Position numbers and translations under genes: made by a program. Below, piece by piece: positions 1-6,359 of a stretch of DNA of 23,301 nt. Source of the DNA: CAWGCE01 sp964480915 (GTDB lineage: Bacteria; Planctomycetota; Planctomycetia; Pirellulales; Pirellulaceae); assembly GCA_964480915.1 (NCBI GenBank), contig CAYZRS010000069.1, positions 1 to 23,301 on the forward strand. The letters run 5' to 3'. How positions within the stretch are numbered: the stretch's first letter is position 1; the number at the start of each line of letters is the position of its first letter. The notes beneath the pieces were generated by a model, which had not been told where the DNA came from, searched no databases, and saw only the letters and a list, made by a program, of their open reading frames with translations.

Positions 1-1
1 G

Positions 2-64
2 TTCAGCTTCCGGCATCTGCGCCGATTGGTCAAGCAATGGCCAGCTAAGCCCCAGTCGAGGTAG
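2..64 (+). CDS. possible C-terminal end of a plus-strand gene
   Basis: Frame 2 is open from the window edge to a TAG at 62-64 and gives a basic tail ending in KPQSR. Another frame is open to a TAA at 46-48, so the frame is not certain. The hairpin at 88-112 would lie just downstream and could terminate in both directions. There is too little sequence to suggest a function. This is inferred only from an open frame, codon use with many G/C third positions, and position. Confidence 0.25.
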   Translation, partial: FSFRHLRRLVKQWPAKPQSR

Positions 65-74
65 TCGCCCGATC

Positions 75-112
75 AAAACGAAACGAGCCCTGGCCGATCT
101 TGCCGGCCAGGG
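75..112 (-). terminator. rho-independent-type terminator of the first PEP-CTERM gene
   Basis: A perfect 9-bp inverted repeat (CCCTGGCCG at 88-96, CGGCCAGGG at 104-112) has a 7-nt loop. Read on the minus strand it is followed by a T-rich stretch (about 75-87). It begins about 45 bp after the stop codon of the minus-strand gene ending at 157. Confidence 0.75.
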
Positions 113-156
113 CCACGTACCTGGAAAATATACAGCGTCGTATTCTTTGTTACTCG

Positions 157-849
157 TTATCGGCGACGGAGCCCTAAAGCGAAGAGACCAATCAACAAAC
201 CGGCGATCGCAGAAGGTTCTGGGACAATCGTTAGCGTGGGGTCACCCGGGTCGAATGTATTGCCGACCCCGGAGAATGTGGCGGCAGTCGCCAGTTCATT
301 CGCGACAAGTAGAATCTGAAATTCGCTACCAGCCGTGATTTCGCTGACGATATTCGTTCCCGTGAAGTCGACGGCAAATGTGAGCACGTCGCCACCATTG
401 GTCGATCCCATAAACGGGTAAACTCCCGATCCAACAACAACTGGAGCCGTCGCAAATTGCGACGGATCGACACCACCTGGGTCATTGCCACCACTCGCGT
501 CAAACGTCAACGACAAACCAGACAAATCGTCTGGCGTGTACAGCAAATCAAAACCTCCAGGATTGGAGAAGAAGCGGTCATTGACGGTTAAATCCAACGT
601 TCCAGGCCCTGCGGCCGATGCAGGAACAGCACCACCGAAATCTGCAGCGGTGAACTGAAACGTAGCGATGCTGTATTCCGCGAATCCATCATCGTTGCCT
701 TGTGCATAAAAGTCCGCGTTGCCGGCAGGTCCAGCCGCTTCAATCACATCACTCGCGATTGCTGGCAGCGTCGCCGCTTGTGAAACGCCAGCGATTGATA
801 GTAGCAGCATTCCTGCAGAAAAAACTCTTGCCCATTTGTAAACGCTCAT
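157..849 (-). CDS. PEP-CTERM sorting-domain secreted protein
   Basis: A predicted exported protein of 230 residues. The N-terminus is a clear signal peptide (basic start MSVYKWAR, hydrophobic core, Ala-x-Ala-like end near SQAA). The C-terminus is a textbook PEP-CTERM signal: VPEP, a hydrophobic helix, then the basic end GLRRR. In this class the tail is believed to be recognised by an exosortase and the protein is anchored or released at the cell surface. The central part is rich in Gly, Asp and Thr, is probably beta-rich, and matches no family I can name. An in-frame ATG at 945 would add 32 charged residues and translate a perfect hairpin. I chose the ATG at 849 because it is preceded by AGAGGGG and places the signal peptide at the N-terminus. 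A hairpin terminator follows the stop. Confidence 0.85.
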   Translation of the reverse strand: MSVYKWARVFSAGMLLLSIAGVSQAATLPAIASDVIEAAGPAGNADFYAQGNDDGFAEYSIATFQFTAADFGGAVPASAAGPGTLDLTVNDRFFSNPGGFDLLYTPDDLSGLSLTFDASGGNDPGGVDPSQFATAPVVVGSGVYPFMGSTNGGDVLTFAVDFTGTNIVSEITAGSEFQILLVANELATAATFSGVGNTFDPGDPTLTIVPEPSAIAGLLIGLFALGLRRR

Positions 850-909
850 GCCCCGTACCCCTCTTAGATGTTGATTCATTTGTTTTGTTTTGCGATCAGC
901 CGCCATGAC

Positions 910-932
910 TTGACCGCCCCTGCGGCGGTCAA
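910..932. other. perfect 9-bp stem-loop between two genes
   Basis: TTGACCGCC (910-918) and GGCGGTCAA (924-932) form a perfect stem with a 5-nt loop. It lies 17 bp after the stop of the 62-residue protein gene on the minus strand and about 60 bp before the PEP-CTERM start. There is no T-tract on either side, so it is a terminator-like or mRNA-stabilising hairpin rather than a standard intrinsic terminator. Confidence 0.55.
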
Positions 933-948
933 GCAGCGGTATCAATGC

Positions 949-1137
949 TCACCATGCCCAACGCTTATTGCGCCGCTGACGAATGCCACTGGGAGATCCA
1001 GCGCTGCAATTCTTGGGGCCAGCTCGACGCTTGGAGACTTTGCCACGTCGTACGTGGGTGTTGACTCGCCGTTCCACCAATTCTTCAAAGCTGGCATCGC
1101 GTGCATCAGTACCGTCATCAATGTCTGTCGTTCTCAT
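949..1137 (-). CDS. small basic protein of unknown function (62 aa)
   Basis: A 62-residue protein with an acidic N-terminal part (DIDDGTDARDASFEELVE) and a strongly basic C-terminal part ending in RQRRNKRWAW. The start ATG at 1137 has a perfect Shine-Dalgarno AAGGAG (1147-1152) nine bases upstream. This is the strongest ribosome binding site in the window and the main reason to call the gene; the reading frame extends further upstream only without such support. There is no signal peptide, membrane segment or cysteine pair. The Arg/Lys-rich tail with Trp residues suggests nucleic-acid or ribosome binding, which is inference. I have the impression of similar short proteins in other planctomycetes but cannot name a family. 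It sits upstream of the PEP-CTERM gene on the same strand, with a stem-loop between them. Confidence 0.65.
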   Translation of the reverse strand: MRTTDIDDGTDARDASFEELVERRVNTHVRRGKVSKRRAGPKNCSAGSPSGIRQRRNKRWAW

Positions 1138-1152
1138 TAGAAACTTCTCCTT

Positions 1153-2046
1153 GTGCGCATCATCATCACGCACGATCGTTGTTAATCGGTTTGCTTTCTC
1201 TCCATGGCCGTGCACACACACGTTCCATGCATAGGACCAGACAGCACAAACTTGGCTGCCTCGCTGAGACTTGCCGTTGTGTATTTATCCGCAGAACCGT
1301 TTACCACCTGACGGCTTCGACGATTTTGCGCTGGCCCCAATCCTTGGATCAAATTTTTAGGTCTTTATCACTGGCAATTCTCTATCGGGTTGATCGTTCT
1401 AGTGAACTCGAAGGTGCTTTTCGGTAGTGCGAAACGAACGCGAATCGCGATCGACTTGCACTTTGTGTACGGTGATTCCGGCGAAAAGCCGGAGCGGTGC
1501 GTTCCCTGCGAGTGCGGGGAGCTGCTTTGCTGACAACACTACCGCTAGGAGTGGAGCAAGGCTGGCCAAGATACCTGCCGCGTGGCAGAGCGTTGGGCCT
1601 GGAGAGCTGGATTGTAGTATGGGAAATCGACATCATTAGCGGTTGCTTATTGAGGCGTCTGCCAACCCTATGAAACGAAAAAAGCCGCACGAAGCAGTTC
1701 ACGCTGAATGGCGTGCACAACTCCCTACGGCTTTTAAAGTTACACGTGGTTGGATCAACATCACTAGCGTTTCCTTGTAAACAGGCTGTTTTTTGAATGT
1801 TTGAGAGAGCGTTTTCTCTCCAGTGCCCCAAGTCTAACCGCAGCTATAATCCACCTCAAGCTGTTTGTCGGAAAATTGTTGTAATTCGTTACGGGCCCTA
1901 CGCTTACCCACTTCGGGGGGGGTGCGTGTCGCGCGAGAACGGGCTGGAAACGCCTATGCATCTCGCGGCCAAGAGAGCGCGGATGACCGATCCTGTCGCA
2001 CTTCATGCGGCCTGTTGGCGATGCGCTGCCCGGCGTTCCGCGTCGC
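1153..2046. other. about 0.9 kb without a convincing gene, several stem-loops
   Basis: No frame here has a credible start, composition or recognisable protein. The stretch holds three compact stem-loops: TCCGGC/GCCGGA around a GAAAA loop (1477-1493), a seven-pair hairpin with a GAGT loop (1503-1520), and a long fold at 1680-1735. A further stem of CGCGAGA (1932-1938) pairs with TCTCGCG (1961-1967). These could be mRNA leader or trailer structures, remnants of a mobile repeat, or a small RNA. The sequence alone does not decide. Confidence 0.4.
1680..1735. repeat. long inverted repeat with nested hairpin
   Basis: The outer arms AAAAGCCG (1680-1687) and CGGCTTTT (1728-1735) are exact reverse complements. 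Inside is a second hairpin, CACGC (1700-1704) and GCGTG (1711-1715). With A-runs on one side and T-runs on the other it could act as a bidirectional terminator. It could also be a small palindromic repeat element. Confidence 0.5.
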
Positions 2047-2080
2047 AAAAAAAGGGCGTCAGCGAGTTGCTAACGCCCTT
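2047..2080 (-). terminator. rho-independent terminator of the second PEP-CTERM gene
   Basis: The stem GGGCGT-C-AGC / GCT-A-ACGCCC (2054-2078) has a 5-nt loop and one internal mismatch. On the minus strand it is followed directly by seven T (2047-2053). It lies 31 bp after the stop of the gene ending at 2111. Confidence 0.85.
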
Positions 2081-2110
2081 CCATGCTTTGCGTCTTAGAA
2101 TCCCGTGACC

Positions 2111-2983
2111 TTACCGACGTCGCAGGCCAAATAGCGCCCACATGGCGAGACCTAACAGCACTCCATTTCCAGGTTCTGGCACTGTCGCTTTGAGGTTCAA
2201 GTTCAGTTCGTTGATCGTATTCGTGAAAACCGTATCACCGTTATTCACCCCTCGCACATCTTCAATGATGTGCGTCAACTTCACGCCACCCAACAAGGTA
2301 CCGCTGGCGATGCCGGACGTTCCCGGTGTTCCATCGGTATTCAGACTATTCAACGGTCCATTTGCACCGGCCGCTGTTAGGTCAGAACCAACCATGGTGA
2401 CGGCTGCCAGATCGTCAGCAACCCAGGTGCCAGTTCCGCTCATACCGTTGATGGCTGAGTGAGTTGCGTAAGGGTCGATCGTGGGAGTTGGTGAGAACGG
2501 ATTACCATTCACATCCAAGTACTCGAGAATGCTCACTTCCCAGACGACGCCTGCCGTGTTGCCGCTCGACCATCCAAAACTCTTGACTCCTTCCGAGAAA
2601 ACTTCGATCCCCGGGCCAAAGTCAATTTGGATCATTTGCGTGACGCGATGCCCGGCAGCATTGGACGTAACGCCTCCAGGATCAATGAAGCTCGGGTCAA
2701 TCGAGGAACGAAGTCCGGTCCCATTAACGTCCATCGTAGCGTCCCATTCGACGTTGTTGCCATCATCGCCGAGTCCGGTCGTCATGGAAGTGACTGTGAA
2801 ATCAATGATTCCATCCGGCGAAATCGATTGATCATTTCCGTTGACGACGTCGTACGATCCAGGAACCGTCTGATTGGTTCCTCCGGAAGGACTAAGAAAA
2901 TCGTCGATGAAGTCGAGCGTGATGGTCGCCGAGGCAATCGAAGTAATGCTGGTCATCACAACCAGCACAAGAATGAATCGCAT
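2111..2983 (-). CDS. PEP-CTERM sorting-domain secreted protein
   Basis: A predicted exported protein of 290 residues. The start at 2983 gives MRFILVLVVM followed by a hydrophobic core and an Ala-rich cleavage region (IASAT). The C-terminus is TVPEP plus a hydrophobic helix and the end GLRRR, a PEP-CTERM signal read by exosortase-type systems. The body is rich in Gly, Asp, Asn, Ser and Thr and includes phrases such as DGIIDFTV, as in other extracellular beta-rich planctomycete proteins; I recognise no domain. Longer in-frame starts exist at 3064 and 3163, but they would put about 27 or 60 residues before the signal peptide, and none has a clear Shine-Dalgarno. The same tail type occurs in the protein ending at 157, so one sorting system would handle both. 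A strong terminator follows. Confidence 0.82.
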   Translation of the reverse strand: MRFILVLVVMTSITSIASATITLDFIDDFLSPSGGTNQTVPGSYDVVNGNDQSISPDGIIDFTVTSMTTGLGDDGNNVEWDATMDVNGTGLRSSIDPSFIDPGGVTSNAAGHRVTQMIQIDFGPGIEVFSEGVKSFGWSSGNTAGVVWEVSILEYLDVNGNPFSPTPTIDPYATHSAINGMSGTGTWVADDLAAVTMVGSDLTAAGANGPLNSLNTDGTPGTSGIASGTLLGGVKLTHIIEDVRGVNNGDTVFTNTINELNLNLKATVPEPGNGVLLGLAMWALFGLRRR

Positions 2984-3163
2984 TTTGGTTGCTGATAGGA
3001 ACGCGGCATGCGAACGTGGTAAAGTCTTCACTGGCTTTCTCCCAAGTAGAAAAGTTAGATGCATGGCATGCGATCGGATGACGCACGTACGAGAAGATAC
3101 CCAGGAAATTTTGCACGACAACAACGGTTTATCGTCGAAAGGTTCCTTCACCATCCCGTTCAA

Positions 3164-3458
3164 GGGAATTTGCGTTTTCTTTCATGGACCGCTGTAAACG
3201 CCGCATCGAAAGACCAATCGATGAGCATGACAAAGGTGGTAAGAAAACTAGCCCCCTCGAGAGCGGAACCGAGCTGGGCCATTTTGACGCTGCCTATGTT
3301 GACCAATATTTGGCCATTGAACGCAGCAAGTCGCACTTCTCTCCGGTGCGAAATTCGAGATCCTCACGAACCCCCGATTCATGCGCCGATTTTCTTGCCC
3401 ACCGCGTCAAGGGAGGGCACCGAATCACGGTGCCGCAAGATTTGCAGAAACAATTTGG
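3164..3458. other. intergenic stretch, nothing recognised
   Basis: This lies between the second PEP-CTERM gene, read away from it, and the terminator of the oxidoreductase gene. Open frames here on both strands have no plausible start site and protein-like composition is lacking. Any promoter for the PEP-CTERM gene should lie in the 2984-3250 part, but I see no clear consensus. Confidence 0.4.
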
Positions 3459-3486
3459 AAAAAGCTCGAGTAAGAAAAAACGAGCC
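3459..3486 (-). terminator. probable terminator of the oxidoreductase gene
   Basis: On the minus strand GGCTCG (3481-3486) pairs with CGAGCT (3463-3468), with one G-U pair and a 12-nt loop, followed by T's (3459-3463). It lies about 50 bp after the stop at 3535. The stem is short and the loop large, so confidence is moderate. Confidence 0.5.
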
Positions 3487-3534
3487 CCTCGGTTGGCCGA
3501 TGATTTAACTGACCAGATGAGGCATTTTGAGTTT

Positions 3535-4548
3535 TCAAGAACTCCCCAGATTAACACGGTGCCCGTTGCGACTACTTTCGCGCGCTGACAAAACGATATC
3601 GAGCGCCCGATAGGCATCCTCTAGATCGTCGGTCTTGCGAACAAGACTAGTCACTGCCCGGTGAAATTGAGACAGCATTTGTTCACCGACAGGTCGCTCC
3701 GAATCCAATGACTCCTGATGCCTTCCCGCCGCGTCGAACCAGACCAAATTCGACGGCAAATCGACGAACGCGACTCCGTTTTCGCAAACAACTTGCAACC
3801 CGGCTGGACTACGAAACGAAACGGCTTCCTGCCACTTCGCGGGCATGTAGCGTCCGCAGCTAATCTGCGCGACCGGCCCACTGCCAATTTCCCCTGGGGA
3901 GAAATCAAGACTCATCATGCGGTAGTCATCTTTCCGGGCAACGCCACCATGCGTGACGCCGATCACAGAGGTTGGCTCATACCCGACGACGTAGCGGCAC
4001 CAATCGACTAATTCGATCAACTCTCGCACCATGGGCGACGCCGTACGGGCTCGCACGACCTTGCCATTGGTCGCTTCTCCAACGACCAGCCTTTGGTGGC
4101 AAAACACCAATTGAACAGGGCCCAGTTGAGTCGCGATCAGTTCCTTCAGCCGCAGCGTTGCTGGCGATTGCCGGCGAGGAAACTCGGCCATGAAAGCGAC
4201 GCCGGCCTGCTGAACTCGATTCCGAATGGTGCGAGCCTCTTCCGGGCTAATATCCATCGCCACCGCGCAGTAGACCGCTTTGCCCTGGTCACAAGCAGCC
4301 AGAATCGGCAGAGGACCGTACCATTGGGGTGAGAGCAGCAAGATGGCGTCCACATCGGGACGTGCGGCCATCGTTCGGAACCCATCAATCGGCTCGGCAT
4401 CGAATTCCTGAGCGACTCGTTGAGCACGCATGCCGACTTCATCGCAGACCGCGCGAACTTCAAATTTATCAGCCAACGCCCGCAGAGCAGGGCGATGGCG
4501 CATTTCCCAGGCTTTCCCCAGACCGATAAGTCCTACGCGTAGCTTCAT
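3535..4548 (-). CDS. Gfo/Idh/MocA-family oxidoreductase-like protein with altered catalytic motif
   Basis: A 337-residue protein with the N-terminal Rossmann fold of the Gfo/Idh/MocA family: GLIGLGKAW at residues 6-14, then VRAVCD, then DAILLLSP. The family normally carries a Glu-Lys-Pro motif whose Lys takes part in catalysis. Here the matching stretch after DQGK reads VYCAVAMD (residues 92-99), so the Lys is missing although the flanking sequence (ISPEEARTI, AGVAFMAEFPRR) is well aligned. The protein may bind NAD(P) without the usual dehydrogenase chemistry, or use another residue; this is inference. The start at 4548 puts the Rossmann motif at the N-terminus; an in-frame ATG at 4578 adds ten residues. 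It is transcribed away from the glycosyltransferase gene, with under 100 bp between starts. The substrate is unknown. Confidence 0.83.
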   Translation of the reverse strand: MKLRVGLIGLGKAWEMRHRPALRALADKFEVRAVCDEVGMRAQRVAQEFDAEPIDGFRTMAARPDVDAILLLSPQWYGPLPILAACDQGKAVYCAVAMDISPEEARTIRNRVQQAGVAFMAEFPRRQSPATLRLKELIATQLGPVQLVFCHQRLVVGEATNGKVVRARTASPMVRELIELVDWCRYVVGYEPTSVIGVTHGGVARKDDYRMMSLDFSPGEIGSGPVAQISCGRYMPAKWQEAVSFRSPAGLQVVCENGVAFVDLPSNLVWFDAAGRHQESLDSERPVGEQMLSQFHRAVTSLVRKTDDLEDAYRALDIVLSARESSRNGHRVNLGSS

Positions 4549-4586
4549 TTCACGAGTATCATACCTAACTGCCGACACAAAAACGA

Positions 4587-5402
4587 ATGGGCGATGGTCG
4601 TCTCAGAATCAAAAAGGCGAGAAGAGGCGTTTTGGTGGAAACCACACCGAATGTACCGATTGAAACGCCGCCCCAGGAGCCGCGTTCCGCCCGCCGCCCG
4701 CTCGGCGCCCAGGTTCCGGTGACCGTCTCGGTCGTCATTCCGGCTCTCAATGAAGCGGCCAATATCGAACGGGCCGTCGCTTCTGCCCTCGCCGCTGGTG
4801 CCTTGGAGGTGATCGTCTGCGATGGCGGCAGCCAAGATACAACGTTCCAGCTCGCTACCCAGGCCGGTGCGACCGTCGTCCACAGCCGCCCGGGACGGGG
4901 CATCCAGCAGAATATCGGTGCTGAGCAGGCCTCTGGCGACTTCTTGCTCTTCCTGCATGCCGATAATTGGCTCTCCGTCGATGCCATCGATCAGGTGGCT
5001 CAATTCGCTTCCGATGGTGGCCTGGCAGGAGGCATGCGTCAGTCGATCGATGCGGCCGGCTGGAGATATCGGCTGTTGGAAATCGGCAACGCGGCGCGAA
5101 TCCGCCTACTCCATACTGCCTACGGCGATCAAGCCATTTTCGTCCGTTCGTCGACGTTTCACGAGGTCGGCGGCTTCCCGGCGGCCCCGATCATGGAAGA
5201 TGTTTTGCTGATGCGAAAATTAAAAGGAATCACTCGGCCAACTCTGCTTGAGGGCCCGGTCGGAGTGAGCGCCAGGCGGTGGCAAACTCACGGAATTTTG
5301 CGCCAAACGCTGCTGAACCTTGGCCTAGTTTCAGCGCTCAAATGCGGAGCCTCGCCTGGTTGGCTGGCCAAATTCTACCCAAGGCATGGTGCGGCCGAGT
5401 AA
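4587..5402 (+). CDS. family-2 glycosyltransferase (TIGR04283-like)
   Basis: A cytosolic glycosyltransferase with a GT-A fold: VSVVIPALNEAANIERA near residue 48, then EVIVCDGGSQD, then RPGRGIQQNIGA, then the metal-binding region LFLHADNW, and GGFPAAPIMEDVLL further on. This order of motifs fits the TIGR04283 group, named from arsenosugar-type gene clusters; the true sugar donor and acceptor are unknown. The first ATG gives 271 residues with an unusual 44-residue basic and Pro-rich lead-in. A GTG at 4635 (after GAAGAGG) or a GTG at 4719 (after AGG, giving MTVSVVIPALNEA, the usual family start) are alternatives, and the latter is quite plausible. It ends about 140 bp before the assembly gap and diverges from the oxidoreductase gene. 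Confidence 0.82.
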   Translation: MGDGRLRIKKARRGVLVETTPNVPIETPPQEPRSARRPLGAQVPVTVSVVIPALNEAANIERAVASALAAGALEVIVCDGGSQDTTFQLATQAGATVVHSRPGRGIQQNIGAEQASGDFLLFLHADNWLSVDAIDQVAQFASDGGLAGGMRQSIDAAGWRYRLLEIGNAARIRLLHTAYGDQAIFVRSSTFHEVGGFPAAPIMEDVLLMRKLKGITRPTLLEGPVGVSARRWQTHGILRQTLLNLGLVSALKCGASPGWLAKFYPRHGAAE

Positions 5403-5544
5403 ACTCGTCCGGCCCATTTCCAAGTCGGCCGGCGTATGTTGGCAACCGGCCCGATCGACCTCTTTCGCCTGTGCTGGAATTCGGGCGGGGCAGGGGGAGC
5501 AGAGGAAGGCTCGACTCGATGGCTCGCGGCTGTCTTTTTTGGGG

Positions 5545-5644
5545 NNNNNNNNNNNNNNNNNNNNNNNNNNNNNNNNNNNNNNNNNNNNNNNNNNNNNNNN
5601 NNNNNNNNNNNNNNNNNNNNNNNNNNNNNNNNNNNNNNNNNNNN
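5545..5644. other. assembly gap (100 N)
   Basis: Exactly 100 N, the usual placeholder for a scaffold gap of unknown length. It truncates the Lgt-like gene on the right and hides whatever lies between it and the glycosyltransferase. Long frames that run through it are artefacts. Confidence 0.98.
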
Positions 5645-6356
5645 ACTCGCCTCGCATCCGCACCGCATCGCGATGCCACAGATAGAGGAAGAGAGGCACG
5701 AGCACCATGACCGACCATTGATAGCCGGTCAACCCGAGCCACAGTGGCATTTCTGGGCGGATGAATTCGGTCACGAAGCGAAAAGCAAGGTAGGACAAGA
5801 TGTAGAGCTTGATCAGTTGCCCACGGAATTCACCGCGACTTTGCCAGTGAAACAGGCAACCAGCCATCACCGCATGAAAGACGGCCTCGTACAGTTGCGT
5901 CGGATGACGAGGAAGATGCGAATCGATGGGAGAGGTCGGAAACACGATTCCCCAAGGTAGCGTCGTCGGTTTGCCAAAGCAGCATCCGCCAAAGAAACAG
6001 CTAATCCGGCCGATCGCCACCGCCACCGCCACCGGTACCGCGAACGTATCGCCCGTTTTCGACGTGACGCCCACGATCTTTTTCGCCACTTCGACACCGA
6101 AATAGCCACCGACGATGCCACATAGGATGGTCTTTCCATGAGCCAGCCAAGCGGTGCCGCCCCAGACGCCTTGCCAGTCGGTGAGCAAGAATGGCAATTT
6201 GGCTCCAATCATCGAACCGCAGAACGCGCCGATGCCAATGCCGAATTTCTGTTGGCCCGTCAAAGGCAAATTGCGCTGATAGCGGCGGAGCAAGAGCGAG
6301 CACGTTACCAACGCGGTGAGCATGATCGCGCTATAGGCCCAACCGGCAAACTGCAT
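5645..6356 (-). CDS. Lgt-family (prolipoprotein diacylglyceryl transferase-like) membrane enzyme, 3' end lost in gap
   Basis: A polytopic membrane protein of at least 237 residues whose stop lies in the assembly gap. About six or seven hydrophobic segments are visible. The conserved core GRISCFFGGCCFGKP (residues 116-130), the HPTQLYE motif after it, and the late RFVTEFIRP segment place it in the Lgt superfamily, which transfers diacylglyceryl groups from phosphatidylglycerol to lipoprotein cysteines at the inner membrane. It differs from canonical Lgt: the usual G-R-x-x-N-F-x-N signature is replaced by a Cys-rich GGCCFG version, and HGKTILCG stands where classical enzymes have a His-Gly-Gly loop. 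It may therefore act on another lipid or protein. It starts three bases after the radical SAM stop, with GAAGGG as ribosome binding site inside that gene, so the two are almost surely co-translated. Confidence 0.8.
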
Positions 6357-6359
6357 CGA

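Noticed and set aside
1382..1831. 149-codon open frame on the minus strand
   Set aside because: Arg/Ser/Thr-rich composition, no ribosome site, and it runs through three hairpins; judged a chance frame.
3059..3588. Overlapping plus-strand open frames upstream of and into the oxidoreductase gene
   Set aside because: No domain, no start signal, and overlap with a real gene and its terminator.
5331..5644. Continuation of the Lgt-like frame through the N run to 5331, and plus-strand frames crossing the gap
   Set aside because: The frames read through 100 N of unknown true length; the residues beyond the gap are Pro/Arg-rich and overlap the end of the glycosyltransferase gene.
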